Assembly (NCBI RefSeq): GCF_026410405.1
Contig: NZ_JAPMLN010000006.1
Span: 1 to 64,000 of the forward strand
From: Marinicella gelatinilytica
Lineage (GTDB): Bacteria; Pseudomonadota; Gammaproteobacteria; Xanthomonadales; Marinicellaceae
Length of the DNA: 64,000 bases
Direction of reading: 5' to 3'
Position numbers and translations under genes: made by a program. Positions 27,594-36,891 of the stretch are shown one piece after another. Each line of letters begins with the position of its first letter. Within the stretch, counting starts at the first letter, position 1. The notes beneath the pieces are model-generated. The model was not told the origin of the DNA and did no database searches. It worked only from the letters and a program-made list of their open reading frames with translations.

Positions 27594-28201
27594 GACTTTT
27601 CAGCCGGCGCCAAGTTATCAATTAACTGCATGACCTGCTGTTCCATAACAATGGTTTGATCAGCAATGCGGTTTTTGAAGTAACGGTAAAACAAAACCGT
27701 CGGAATGGCCACGATTAAACCGGCTGCGGTGGTGGTTAAGGCTTGCGATATACCACCGGCCAGCTGATTGGCGTCGCCGACACCAAACTCCATGATGCTG
27801 GCAAACACTTTCATCATGCCAATGACAGTTCCTAATAATCCCAACAAAGGCGCCACTTCGGCTATGGCTTGGAGCCAATGTAATGGTTTTTCCAGTTGAT
27901 GAGAAACATGACGACCAGCATCTTCTACTGCCTCAATAATATCCGAGCGCTCTCGGTCACGTTGTTTGATGGCGGTTGCCATCAGATATCCCAAAGGAGA
28001 ATTTCCGGCCAATCGTTCTACATGCGCCTCATCCAGTTGTTTTTTCTTGGCCCATTTAATGACATCATTGGCCAACTTATTAGGAATAATCTCTTTGTTG
28101 CGCAAACTCCAAAAACGTTCTGCCACAATCATCATGGCCAAAGCCATCAGCAACAATAAAAAAATCATTACCACACCGCCGCTGCTTACTATTTCAAACA
28201 C
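27590..28201 (-). CDS. exbB: MotA/TolQ/ExbB proton channel family protein
   Basis: 203 residues with three transmembrane segments: about 8-28 (GGVVMIFLLLLMALAMMIVAE), 100-125 (ATAEVAPLLGLLGTVIGMM type sequence) and 145-175 (ISQALTTTAAGLIVAIPTVLFYRYF). The conserved proline and threonine pattern of the proton path (LLGLLGTVIGM, ALTTTAAGL) is present. It is the first gene of the exbB-exbD-msbA-lpxK-kdsB run and pairs with the ExbD protein downstream. Confidence 0.9.
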   Translation of the reverse strand: MFEIVSSGGVVMIFLLLLMALAMMIVAERFWSLRNKEIIPNKLANDVIKWAKKKQLDEAHVERLAGNSPLGYLMATAIKQRDRERSDIIEAVEDAGRHVSHQLEKPLHWLQAIAEVAPLLGLLGTVIGMMKVFASIMEFGVGDANQLAGGISQALTTTAAGLIVAIPTVLFYRYFKNRIADQTIVMEQQVMQLIDNLAPAEKS

Positions 28202-28286
28202 GTGGACTCACTCCCAAAAAAGTTGCTTATTGTAACCATTAACATTTTAATTTTCTGTAAAAAACCAGTCACATCTCCATAATGCA

Positions 28287-30275
28287 TCACCAGTGTACTC
28301 CACGCATCAGGCTGGCAAAGGCCATTTGTTCTGGTGACGGATCTTTCGCGGCACTTTCTTTTTCACCTAAGGCAGCAGAAGAATCAGGGAACATATTAAA
28401 AGCAGTATTCATCACCACTTCCATGGATTTTGGTGCCAGTGCATGCATAACCTGAGCAAAAACGCCCAAGCGGGTGGCAATTCTTTGTGGACGACGAATA
28501 ATGGCGTCTTTAATAAAAAGTGCTGCTTCTTCAGGAGAAATGGTTGGCACTGAATTATACATTTTTGTCGGTGCTATCATGGGTGTTCTCACCAACGGCA
28601 TATTAATGGTGGTGAAAGCCACATTAACATCATTATATTCCGCAGCTGCACAACGCGCAAATGCATCTAAGGCGGCTTTTGATGCCACATATGCCGAGAA
28701 TCTTGGGGCGTTAGTTAATACGCCAATGGAGGATATATTAATAACGTGACCTAAACCACGTTCCGCCATACCCGGCAGAAAACCCATAATCAAACGCAAA
28801 GAACCAAAGTAGTTTAAGTCCATGGTACGTTCAAAATCATGAAACCGATCATAAGACAGCGCAATCGAGCGTCGAATAGAACGACCGGCATTATTAATTA
28901 ATATATCAACACCACCTAACTCATTCACCACAGTTTGAACTAAGCCATTGGCTGATTTTTCATCAGATAAATCAGCACTGTAGACATGAACCTCATCGGC
29001 ACCTGCTTGTTTAAGCTCTTTGGCAGTTTCTTTTAATTTATCGGCACCACGTGCAACAATAATCAATCTGGCGCCGGCTTCAGCTAACATCTGCGCCACT
29101 GCTAAGCCAATACCGGATGTGGCACCGGTAACCATAACTCGCTTACCTTTTACCCGACCGGACAACGATCGATCAATAAACAAATCAGGGTCTAAATGAC
29201 GCTCCCAGTAATCCCAAAGTGCCCATGCATAATCCTTTAACTTAGGTAGTTTTATGCCCGATCCTTTCAAGGCTTTTTGGGTTTCTCGGTCATCAAACCG
29301 TGTTGGGTAATTTATAAAAGTAAGAATATCAGGTGGAATACCTAAATCATTGAGAATTTGAGTACGAATTCGTTTAACCGGAGACAGCATCATTAAACCC
29401 TGCTTGACTGCACCCGGAATAAAATTAAATACCCGTGCATCAATTCGCATATTCATTTGTGGGGCATTGGCTGCCTCTGCAAAAATATTTAACACCGTAC
29501 CAATGCGTTTTGGTTTTGGATCCGTGATATGGAAACAGCCACCATCTAATCCTTTTTGATGCGCAATATGATCAATAACCGCCACCACATAGTCCACCGG
29601 AACCATGTTTAAGCGCCCACCCTCTATGCCCATCATCGGCATCCATTGCGGGAACGCTTTGCGCATTTTTTGAATTAATTTAAAGAAATAATAAGGGCCG
29701 TCAATTTTATCCATTTCACCGCTTTCTGAATGCCCCAAAACCATCGCCGGTCGATAAATCCTCACTGGTACTTTTTGTTGTTTTCTGACCACCGCTTCAG
29801 CAGCATGTTTGGTGCTGAAATAAGGATGTTCCAAACCTTCTGCCTCTTCAAACATGTCTTCTCTGAAAACACCCGGATAAAGACCCGCCACCGCAATGGA
29901 TGAAATGTGGTGAAAACATGATACTTTTAGCTCAGCGGCTAAGTCCACCGCATTTTGTGTGCCAGCGACATTGGCTTGTTGTTGCACATCAAGTCCGGCA
30001 CTCATGTCATAAATGGCTGCCAGATGAAAAAAGTGCTTTATGTTATTTGACAATGTGCTGATTTGTTTTGCGCTAAGGCCTAAGTTCTTTTTCGTTAAAT
30101 CACCGGAGACAAGCTCAATCCGATCCATAGGCGCATCCATGTCTTTTAACATGGATTTAAGCTTGTTTTTGGAGCCGCTACGCACCAACAAATAAATTGT
30201 ACCTGTACGATCAAATAATTTAGGCAGTAAAAATCGGCCAATAAAACCCGAGCCACCGGTAACAAAGTATGACAT
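28287..30275 (-). CDS. Fatty acyl-CoA/ACP reductase to fatty alcohol, fused two-domain
   Basis: 662 residues from the ATG at 30275; an open frame runs 60 codons further but crosses the divergent acyl-CoA-binding gene. It is two reductase folds in one chain. The N-terminal one (about 1-370) is an extended SDR with VTGGSGFIGR and YFSTK. The C-terminal one (about 385-662) is a classical SDR with VTGATSGIGLA, NNAGRS, and NISSIGV plus YVASK. Length, order and long stretches (EMDKIDGPYYFFK, IEGGRLNMVPVD, SIRRSIALSYDRFHDFERTM) closely match the Marinobacter reductase Maqu_2220, which reduces acyl-CoA via aldehyde to alcohol for wax esters. Recognition is from memory, not a search. Confidence 0.87.
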   Translation of the reverse strand: MSYFVTGGSGFIGRFLLPKLFDRTGTIYLLVRSGSKNKLKSMLKDMDAPMDRIELVSGDLTKKNLGLSAKQISTLSNNIKHFFHLAAIYDMSAGLDVQQQANVAGTQNAVDLAAELKVSCFHHISSIAVAGLYPGVFREDMFEEAEGLEHPYFSTKHAAEAVVRKQQKVPVRIYRPAMVLGHSESGEMDKIDGPYYFFKLIQKMRKAFPQWMPMMGIEGGRLNMVPVDYVVAVIDHIAHQKGLDGGCFHITDPKPKRIGTVLNIFAEAANAPQMNMRIDARVFNFIPGAVKQGLMMLSPVKRIRTQILNDLGIPPDILTFINYPTRFDDRETQKALKGSGIKLPKLKDYAWALWDYWERHLDPDLFIDRSLSGRVKGKRVMVTGATSGIGLAVAQMLAEAGARLIIVARGADKLKETAKELKQAGADEVHVYSADLSDEKSANGLVQTVVNELGGVDILINNAGRSIRRSIALSYDRFHDFERTMDLNYFGSLRLIMGFLPGMAERGLGHVINISSIGVLTNAPRFSAYVASKAALDAFARCAAAEYNDVNVAFTTINMPLVRTPMIAPTKMYNSVPTISPEEAALFIKDAIIRRPQRIATRLGVFAQVMHALAPKSMEVVMNTAFNMFPDSSAALGEKESAAKDPSPEQMAFASLMRGVHW

Positions 30276-30298
30276 GACATGTTCTCCCGTTTTTATCA

Positions 30299-30325
30299 TT
30301 GACCGATGCATAAAAATCGTGTCAA
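30299..30325. promoter_or_regulatory. Candidate operator in the reductase/ACBP divergent promoter
   Basis: TTGACCGAT on the left and ATCGTGTCAA on the right form an inverted repeat with one bulged base, 8 bp apart, in the 83-bp gap between the divergent genes. The right arm read on the minus strand is TTGACA, a perfect -35 for the reductase. A TetR regulator is encoded two genes away, so this is a plausible binding site for it. Confidence 0.35.
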
Positions 30326-30358
30326 ATAAAGATAACTTAATAATTTGATAATCATACC

Positions 30359-30616
30359 ATGAGTGAATTAGATGATGCATTTGAGAAAGCGCAAATAGAC
30401 GTAAAAAAATTACCCCGAAAACCCGATGACGACACTTTGCTAAAATTATATGCACTGTATAAACAGGGCTCTGTGGGCGATGTCAGTGGTGATAAGCCGG
30501 GTTTTTTTGATTTTGTGGGTGCTGCTAAATATGAAGCCTGGGAAAAGAACAAAGGCATGAGTCAAGATGAAGCCAAACAAAACTATATTAATTTAGTGAA
30601 CAAACTCACGGCCTGA
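30359..30616 (+). CDS. Acyl-CoA-binding protein
   Basis: An 85-residue four-helix protein with the ACBP pattern: DDAFEKAQ near the N terminus, KLPRKPDDDTLLKLYALYKQGSVGD (with the Tyr and Lys that hold the acyl-CoA), then FDFVGAAKYEAWEKNKGMSQDEAKQNYI. It binds medium to long acyl-CoA esters in the cytosol and buffers or delivers them. It is divergent from the fatty acyl reductase and followed after two bases by a TetR regulator. Bacterial ACBPs are uncommon, so the context strongly suggests a lipid-storage role. Confidence 0.92.
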   Translation: MSELDDAFEKAQIDVKKLPRKPDDDTLLKLYALYKQGSVGDVSGDKPGFFDFVGAAKYEAWEKNKGMSQDEAKQNYINLVNKLTA

Positions 30617-30618
30617 AA

Positions 30619-31245
30619 ATGAACACCAAGGAACGTATCCTACTCACTGCATTAACACTATTTAATGAAGAAGGTGAGCCCAATGTAACCACCAATCACA
30701 TTGCCGATGAAATGGATATCAGCCCCGGAAATTTATATTATCATTATAAAAGTAAGAACGATATTATTTGGCAGTTGTTCTTACGTTACGAAACTAAAAT
30801 CCAGGACGTCTTAACGATTCCGGATGTTGAAAACACCACCATGAAAGACATGTGGTTGTATTTGAACCTGGTGTTTGATGTGATTGTGGAATACCGATTT
30901 TTATATCGTAACTTGATTCAATTAATGAATCGCATCGAATTTTTGAAACGCCACTTCAGACGAATTCTGGCACTCAAGTCACAAACAGCCTTACAAATTC
31001 TGCAACAACTGCAAAGCTTGGATATCCTTAAAGCAGATGCCGCCACTTGTGCTAACTTAGCGGATCAAATCGCCCTCACCGCCACTTTCTGGCTCAACTA
31101 TTCAGTCGCTATTTTTGATGACGATTTTGATGAACAAAAGAAACTGTCCTACGGCATTTTTCATATACTACAAATGATTAGTCCATTTCTAGATGATCAT
31201 CAAAAACAAATACTAAATCAATTGTCACATGAATTTTTAACCTGA
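30619..31245 (+). CDS. TetR-family transcriptional regulator
   Basis: 208 residues. The N-terminal helix-turn-helix reads TKERILLTALTLFNEEGEPNVTTNHIADEMDISPGNLYYHYKSKNDII (about 3-50), typical TetR. The C-terminal ligand-binding part is helical and contains FDVIVEYRFLYRNLIQLMNRIEFLKRHFRRI, as in the TetR/AcrR group annotated with DUF6249-like or PhaR-like ends in lipid loci. It is the second gene after the acyl-CoA-binding protein and the probable local regulator, perhaps sensing acyl-CoA. The effector is unknown. Confidence 0.88.
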   Translation: MNTKERILLTALTLFNEEGEPNVTTNHIADEMDISPGNLYYHYKSKNDIIWQLFLRYETKIQDVLTIPDVENTTMKDMWLYLNLVFDVIVEYRFLYRNLIQLMNRIEFLKRHFRRILALKSQTALQILQQLQSLDILKADAATCANLADQIALTATFWLNYSVAIFDDDFDEQKKLSYGIFHILQMISPFLDDHQKQILNQLSHEFLT

Positions 31246-31256
31246 TTTATCTAAGT

Positions 31257-31814
31257 TTAGTTTGATGGATTCAAAAATTCATCTTCATTTATTGAATTCA
31301 CACTGGCTATTTTAGTAGTATTTAATTGATAGTTTTTATTTAAAGACATTGGTACTTTACCGGGTGACAATCCACCGTTAATGATTTCGCTTATCATATT
31401 ATTTGACAATGGGTTGTTATCAATAAGAGCCCTAATATAGACTTTCTGGCCTAATAACTCACTTTTCATCATTTCAATACCAGCATGCCCATAAGCAAAA
31501 ACATATGTATCTCCGTCCTTTATTACAGCCCATGTTTCTTGTCTGTTTACATTAACTATTTCACCAGATAAATGAACATAAATAAAATTAATATTTTCAG
31601 GCCTAAGTTGTGAAAGAGCCATCATTTCCGAACTAATAAATTCACGGATTTCTAAACTTGATGAAGGTTTAACAGCCACATCCTCGAGAGCAATATGATG
31701 TTGTTGTTTTTCATTTGATTGTTTAGACTTAGCATCGGATGACACTGATTTTTCTTTTTCGCATCCAGCTAAAAATAGCAAACAAATGCTTATCACAGTA
31801 ACAATACCTTTCAT
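31257..31814 (-). CDS. Hypothetical lipoprotein, orphan
   Basis: 185 residues with a lipobox (LLFLAGC, Cys 18) after a short signal sequence. The mature part starts with a Lys/Ser/Gln-rich linker (about 19-42), then a globular region including LSGEIVNVNRQETWAVIKDGDTYVFAYGHAG and LLGQKVYIRALID. I recognise no family. The gene is clearly more AT-rich than its neighbours and ends 11 bp from the convergent TetR gene, so it could be a recent acquisition. A weak TGGAG ribosome site precedes the start. Confidence 0.65.
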   Translation of the reverse strand: MKGIVTVISICLLFLAGCEKEKSVSSDAKSKQSNEKQQHHIALEDVAVKPSSSLEIREFISSEMMALSQLRPENINFIYVHLSGEIVNVNRQETWAVIKDGDTYVFAYGHAGIEMMKSELLGQKVYIRALIDNNPLSNNMISEIINGGLSPGKVPMSLNKNYQLNTTKIASVNSINEDEFLNPSN

Positions 31815-31915
31815 TTAATTTAACTCCAAGTGAGAAATGTAACCACAAAGGGCGACTATCTTAACCGATAACATTAAGTGCTGAACGCTTTAATTAAAGC
31901 CTCATTATTTATTCA

Positions 31916-32788
31916 TCAATAAGGACCATCTCCGTATTTTTTTTCGCCGGCTTCAACGGCTGTTTTCAGGCGGTTTTGTAGTGGTGGTAAAGTGCATGTT
32001 GAATATGGGGTAAATGCACAAGGCGGATTATAAGCTTTGTTAAAATCCAACAACACTTTACCCTGATCATTGACCAAACCATCAGAATACAGAAACCGGC
32101 CTGGGCCGTAGGTTGAACGTCCATTGGTTTTGTCACCAAACACCAAGTAGTAACTATCTCCACCATTAAATGCATCTATGCTTAATTGCTCACCATTCAG
32201 AGTAAAATCAAGTCGGCCCGGTGATGGCTCATCGAACAATTGACCAAGAACATTCACAATTTGAATTATTTTAGCTGGTTCATAAGGTGTGAAATCCGCC
32301 CAAACTCGATAAGACTCTTGTTCAGGGAAATATTCCAAACCCTTGAATGCCAATCTTGTTGTTGCATTTGAATCCTTTATACGCAAGGCTTTCTTATGGC
32401 GCTCAATGACATGGAACTCATAACTGCCGACTTGAAAAATGGTTGTGTCTTGTTCATCTAAATCGGCATAAACAGGGATGGTCTTTGTCACTAATTGACC
32501 ATTGGCAGTAACCTGTACACCTGTAAAAGGCGTAAAAGTAACTGTCTGATCAGTGTTTAAATTAAAGACACCTATATAATCAGGCCCTGTGGACAAGTGA
32601 ATATCATTATCTGCGGCGGCACCAATGCGGTTATCACCTTGATACAACCATTCCATACCCACCAAAGAGAGCCAACCATGCGGCGCTCGTAAACCGTCTT
32701 CCCGAGCTTGTTTCCAGATCTGATAATCTTCACTGGCTTGTACACCACAAAACCCCAACAACATAATAAGTGACAGTATGATTTTCAT
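31916..32788 (-). CDS. DUF1684-family secreted protein
   Basis: 290 residues with a signal peptide (about 1-18). It matches the DUF1684 pattern: W-x-x-A-R-E-D-G-L-R-A-P-H-G-W-L-S-L-V-G-M-E-W-L near the start, G-D-N-R-I-G-A-A, later RLDFTLNGEQLSIDAF, and the closing LDFNKAYNPPCAFTPYSTCTLPP with N-R-L-K-T-A-V-E-A-G-E-K. The function of the family is unknown. No close operon partner is seen: it is 53 bp from rlmKL and oriented with it. Confidence 0.8.
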   Translation of the reverse strand: MKIILSLIMLLGFCGVQASEDYQIWKQAREDGLRAPHGWLSLVGMEWLYQGDNRIGAAADNDIHLSTGPDYIGVFNLNTDQTVTFTPFTGVQVTANGQLVTKTIPVYADLDEQDTTIFQVGSYEFHVIERHKKALRIKDSNATTRLAFKGLEYFPEQESYRVWADFTPYEPAKIIQIVNVLGQLFDEPSPGRLDFTLNGEQLSIDAFNGGDSYYLVFGDKTNGRSTYGPGRFLYSDGLVNDQGKVLLDFNKAYNPPCAFTPYSTCTLPPLQNRLKTAVEAGEKKYGDGPY

Positions 32789-32841
32789 GGTTTATTCCTT
32801 GTTTTTAATTAGACTTATCATAATAGAATTTTATTGATGGG

Positions 32842-34971
32842 TTAATGAATTTTATCCTTAAAGCGAATTTTAAAACAGTGGTGGATACTGCTACCGGCAA
32901 AATCCGGATCCAGACTTTCTTGCGTGATATCTTTAACATCATATTTATCCGATAAATTCTTATCTAACTTAAACTGTTTAAAGTTATTGGAAAAATATAA
33001 CTCTCCACTGGGAGACAGCAACTGCATGCAGCGATTAATCATCTCATCATGATGTTGCTGCAATATCCAATCTTCATCACGTGAATGTGAATTTGAAAAA
33101 GTCGGAGGATCGACGATTATTAAATCATAAACATCATTACTGGTATCTAAAAAACTCATCACATCCTGACGCAAGAACCTGTGTTTACCTTTCAGATTAT
33201 TCAAATCAAAATTATCTTTGGCCCATTGTAAATATGTTTTTGAGGTATCAACACTATCCACTTGGACAGCACCACCCATAGCGGCAGCCACAGAAATACT
33301 GCCGGTATAACAAAATAAATTAAGTACACGTTTGTTTTTAGACATAGCTTGCACGGTACGGCGTAACCAGCGGTGATCTAAAAACAATCCGGTATCTAAA
33401 TATGTCTCAAAATCAACGCGATAGCGACGACCTTGTTCATTCACTACTTTTATGGCGCCTTCTGCTTGTTTTTCATATTGACTGTCACCGCTTTGCTTAC
33501 GTCGGGTTTTTAAATGAATCAGCTCACGTCGTGGTTGTAATACCGATTGAATTGCCAATAACGCCTGCTTTAAATGCTTTTCAGCCTGTTTTTCCGGAAT
33601 GGTTTTTGGTGGCATATACTCTTGTACCACCACGTGGTCATGGTAACAATCAACAGCCACTGAATATTCGGGTATATCAGCATCGTAAATCCGATAACAA
33701 TCAATGTTGTCCCGGGTCAGCCAATCACTCAGTTTCGCTCTATTTTTTTTCAGACGGTTGGCCATCATCTGTGCCGAAGAAGGTAACGCAAAATGTTGGT
33801 TATCAGGTACGGTAAAGCGATTTGATTTATTGATATCCATTAAGCGCAGTTGTATTGGTATACGACCGTTAAAAAATAAATATGAGGCTTGTTCCTTATA
33901 ACCTAATAACCATGCCAATGATTCATCCGGCGTTAAAATAGCTGCCTGTGCTTCACGAACATTGTTCGCCAACCAGGCAGACAACTGTCGCCAACTGGAT
34001 AAATAATTTTTCTGTAAGCGCACGCCATAAGGCGGATTAGTAACGATTAAATTATTTCTCGGCGGAATTTTAAATTTATCCAGGGTTTGATAATGAAAAC
34101 CAATGCGCGCACCGCCGGCCAGGTTATGGCTGTTATGCTGCGCCAGCTCAATCGATTTTTTATGATGGTCAACACCAATGATTTGACCACGATAACGTTG
34201 AGTCGCTTGTTGATGTCTTTCTTCAGCATCATCCACCAACTGATGCCAGCCATTTATGTCAAAATGATGCCAACTAAACAAGGCATGACTTTTATAGTCT
34301 TTATTGGGTGCTAAATCTGTGGCCATGGCCCAGCCTTCTAACAACAAGGTGCCTGAACCGCACATGGGATCGATTAAATGGTAATTTTCCTGCGCTTTTT
34401 CCGGCCATCCTGCACGAATAAGAATTGCTGCTGCTAAATTTTCTTTTAAGGGTGCTAAGGTATTTTCCGTGCGATACCCACGCTGATGTAAGCTATGGCC
34501 GGTAATATCTTGAAACAAGGTTAACTGATTGTGACGTAGGTGACCATATACACTTAAGTGACCATCTTTCTTAACCACATTGGGTCGTTTCTCAAAACTT
34601 GAAAATAATTGATCAACCACGGCATCTTTGACCACTTGAGATGAAAAATGGGTATTGGTTAAGCTGGGGCCGGTACCTGAGAATCGTATTGCCACGGTGT
34701 CGGGAAATTGACGACATAATGAACGCCACGGAATGGTGCTGACAGCATTGTATAAATCATTTTTATTGCGGCAGGAAAATGCCCCCAATTTAATCATAAT
34801 GCGATTAGCTAAACGACTCCACATAATCAATCGTGGAAATTCAGCCGGTGACATCTTAAAGTGAACCCCTGCCAAAGCTTCTTTAACCTCAGTACCACCT
34901 AAAGCAATGATTTCATCTTTAAGGATTAATTCCAACTGTTTAGGGCATGTGGCAAAGGCTTCTATGGTCAT
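32842..34971 (-). CDS. rlmL: Bifunctional 23S rRNA methyltransferase RlmKL (G2445-N2 / G2069-N7)
   Basis: 709 residues, matching E. coli RlmKL (702). It has an N-terminal THUMP domain (about 45-160), a first methyltransferase for m2G2445 with DPMCGSGTLL and the NPPYG motif (about 205-320), and a second for m7G2069 with LNLFCYTGSISVAAAMGG and VDPPTFSNS (about 520-700). It modifies the large subunit rRNA during assembly. Its start overlaps the purT stop by one base (TAATG), so both are read from the purT promoter. Confidence 0.95.
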   Translation of the reverse strand: MTIEAFATCPKQLELILKDEIIALGGTEVKEALAGVHFKMSPAEFPRLIMWSRLANRIMIKLGAFSCRNKNDLYNAVSTIPWRSLCRQFPDTVAIRFSGTGPSLTNTHFSSQVVKDAVVDQLFSSFEKRPNVVKKDGHLSVYGHLRHNQLTLFQDITGHSLHQRGYRTENTLAPLKENLAAAILIRAGWPEKAQENYHLIDPMCGSGTLLLEGWAMATDLAPNKDYKSHALFSWHHFDINGWHQLVDDAEERHQQATQRYRGQIIGVDHHKKSIELAQHNSHNLAGGARIGFHYQTLDKFKIPPRNNLIVTNPPYGVRLQKNYLSSWRQLSAWLANNVREAQAAILTPDESLAWLLGYKEQASYLFFNGRIPIQLRLMDINKSNRFTVPDNQHFALPSSAQMMANRLKKNRAKLSDWLTRDNIDCYRIYDADIPEYSVAVDCYHDHVVVQEYMPPKTIPEKQAEKHLKQALLAIQSVLQPRRELIHLKTRRKQSGDSQYEKQAEGAIKVVNEQGRRYRVDFETYLDTGLFLDHRWLRRTVQAMSKNKRVLNLFCYTGSISVAAAMGGAVQVDSVDTSKTYLQWAKDNFDLNNLKGKHRFLRQDVMSFLDTSNDVYDLIIVDPPTFSNSHSRDEDWILQQHHDEMINRCMQLLSPSGELYFSNNFKQFKLDKNLSDKYDVKDITQESLDPDFAGSSIHHCFKIRFKDKIH

Positions 34972-36167
34972 TATATGTCCTTGGAATTAATATGAATAGC
35001 AATAGCCACTGCCATATCATTAACCTTTTTACGTGCGGCATTCAAAGACCGCGCGGTGGCTAAACACACACCTAACCTTCTTTGTCCGTTTATCTCAGGT
35101 TTACCGAATAACCGCACTTGGGTTCCGGTTTGAGTTAAAGCTTGAGCCACACCGGTATATGTTATGTGATTGCCTTGACCTGTGCCTAATAGCGGTTTAG
35201 ATGCACTTGGCTCGAAGTTTTTAATGGCCGGAATGGGTAGCCCCAAAATGGCCCGCAAGTGTAACGCAAACTGACTCAGATCTTGGGAAACCATGGTCAC
35301 CATACCAGTATCATGGGGTCGCGGAGAAACTTCTGAAAAAATAACATCTTCACCTCGGATAAAAAACTCAACCCCAAAAATACCCCAGCCGCCTAAAGCT
35401 GTGGTTATTTTTTCAGACATTTCCCGGACTTTTGCCATGGTGGTGGCTGTTAACGCCTGTGGTTGCCATGATTCGATGTAATCACCGGCTTGTTGTAAGT
35501 GACCAATGGGTTCACAAAAAGTAACACCTTGCGCATGTTGAACTGTTAATTGAGTGATTTCAAAATCATACTTAATAAAAGATTCAACAATGACTTCACC
35601 GGCGCCGGCACGACCGGCTTCCTGACTAACTCGCCATGCTGACTCAAATTCTGATGGTTCTCGCACAATGGTTTGGCCTTTACCTGATGAACTGATAACC
35701 GGTTTGACCACACAAGGCAAACCTATGGTTTCAACGGCCTTACAAAAATCAGGGTAATTATCAACAAACCGATAGTCACTGGTTTCTATTCCCAGTTCTT
35801 CAGCGGCTAAATGACGAATTCCTTTGCGGTTTAATGTTAAATCTGCCGCTTTTGCTGAAGGCACCACTCTAAAGCCCGCTTGTTCAGCTTTAATTAAAGC
35901 AGCGGTGGCGATGGCTTCTATTTCTGGAACAATTAGGTCTGGCTTTTCATCTTTAATTAACTGTGCCAATTGTACGGCGTCAAGCATATTGATAACCCGT
36001 GACGATTGAGCCACTTGCATCGCCGGTGCATTGTTATAACGGTCTACAGCGACCACATTTATACCCATGCGCTGAGCCTCTATGGTTAATTCCTTGCCTA
36101 ATTCACCGGCACCCAGTAACAGCAGTTTAATCGGTTGATCTTGGGGCTGAGAAAAAAATGACTTCAT
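34971..36167 (-). CDS. purT: Formate-dependent phosphoribosylglycinamide formyltransferase
   Basis: Makes formyl-GAR from GAR, formate and ATP in purine synthesis. From ATG 36167 it is 398 residues (E. coli 392); the frame remains open 34 codons upstream but that part crosses the promoter. It is an ATP-grasp enzyme with LLLLGAGELGKEL, CVVKPVISSSGKGQTIV and FSEVSPRPHDTGMVT. It is followed with a one-base overlap by rlmKL, a pairing that mixes purine synthesis and ribosome modification. Confidence 0.95.
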   Translation of the reverse strand: MKSFFSQPQDQPIKLLLLGAGELGKELTIEAQRMGINVVAVDRYNNAPAMQVAQSSRVINMLDAVQLAQLIKDEKPDLIVPEIEAIATAALIKAEQAGFRVVPSAKAADLTLNRKGIRHLAAEELGIETSDYRFVDNYPDFCKAVETIGLPCVVKPVISSSGKGQTIVREPSEFESAWRVSQEAGRAGAGEVIVESFIKYDFEITQLTVQHAQGVTFCEPIGHLQQAGDYIESWQPQALTATTMAKVREMSEKITTALGGWGIFGVEFFIRGEDVIFSEVSPRPHDTGMVTMVSQDLSQFALHLRAILGLPIPAIKNFEPSASKPLLGTGQGNHITYTGVAQALTQTGTQVRLFGKPEINGQRRLGVCLATARSLNAARKKVNDMAVAIAIHINSKDI

Positions 36168-36197
36168 GTATAGTGCGAAATACGATAAAAGCCCGAC

Positions 36198-36206
36198 ATT
36201 ATAGCA
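36198..36206 (-). promoter_or_regulatory. Extended -10 promoter of purT-rlmKL
   Basis: On the minus strand TGCTATAAT, a perfect extended -10 (TGnTATAAT), lies about 30 bases before the purT ATG. The -35 region TTTCAA is weak, as expected for extended -10 promoters. No PurR-type palindrome was recognised. Confidence 0.6.
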
Positions 36207-36297
36207 TTGAATGAATGACTTGAAATGCCAGTGTTTTTGCTGGAAAACAATGGCCATTATGGGTATCATGACATTTTTTTAAATTTGCTTACTAATC

Positions 36298-36891
36298 ATG
36301 AAAAAATACTTGGCAATATTCTTATTATTATCTGGTTTTACGGTTATGGCTGACAACACTTTTGTCAAAATGCAGACATCAGAAGGCGATATTTTCCTAA
36401 AATTATATGACGACAAAGCACCCAAATCAGTGGCTAACTTTGTGCAATACATCAATGATGACTTTTATGATGGCACCATTTTCCACCGCGTTATTAGTTC
36501 ATTTATGATTCAAGGTGGCGGATTTACCGAAGATTTACAACGTAAATCACCCCGCGGCCCTATTGAAAACGAAGCCACCAATGAACTCAAAAACAACCGT
36601 GGCACCATTGCCATGGCCAGAACCGGGGACCCCCATTCAGCGACTTCACAGTTTTTTATAAACGTTCAGGACAATGCCGCTTTAAACTTCACCGGCAAAC
36701 AAAACACCAATACCTGGGGCTATGCAGTTTTTGGTGAAGTTGTTAAAGGTATGGATGTTGTGGATGAAATACGCTTCAAGCCAACCGGCGGTAAACCGCC
36801 TTTTAGACAGGATGTGCCTTTAGAAAATGTTGTCATTGAAGATGTGACAATTATTACTGAGCTACCTGCTGATGTAGATGCCAAGTCGTAA
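36298..36891 (+). CDS. Periplasmic cyclophilin-type peptidyl-prolyl isomerase
   Basis: 197 residues with a signal peptide (about 1-18, cleaved near VMA-DN). The cyclophilin core is complete: FHRVISSFMIQGGGF (catalytic Arg in FHR), NEATNELKNNRGTIAMARTGDPHSATSQFFINVQDNAALNF, and GYAVFGEVVKGMDVVDEI. It resembles E. coli PpiA, the periplasmic form, rather than cytosolic PpiB. Its 3' end overlaps lpxH by 14 bp, so the two are translationally coupled. Confidence 0.92.
   Translation: MKKYLAIFLLLSGFTVMADNTFVKMQTSEGDIFLKLYDDKAPKSVANFVQYINDDFYDGTIFHRVISSFMIQGGGFTEDLQRKSPRGPIENEATNELKNNRGTIAMARTGDPHSATSQFFINVQDNAALNFTGKQNTNTWGYAVFGEVVKGMDVVDEIRFKPTGGKPPFRQDVPLENVVIEDVTIITELPADVDAKS

Noticed and set aside
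30276-30455. 60-codon N-terminal extension of the fatty acyl reductase
   Set aside because: It would run across the divergent ACBP start; MSYFVTGGSGFIG at 30275 matches the family start.
36168-36269. 34-codon extension of purT
   Set aside because: It contains the extended -10 promoter; MKSFFSQ at 36167 fits the family length.
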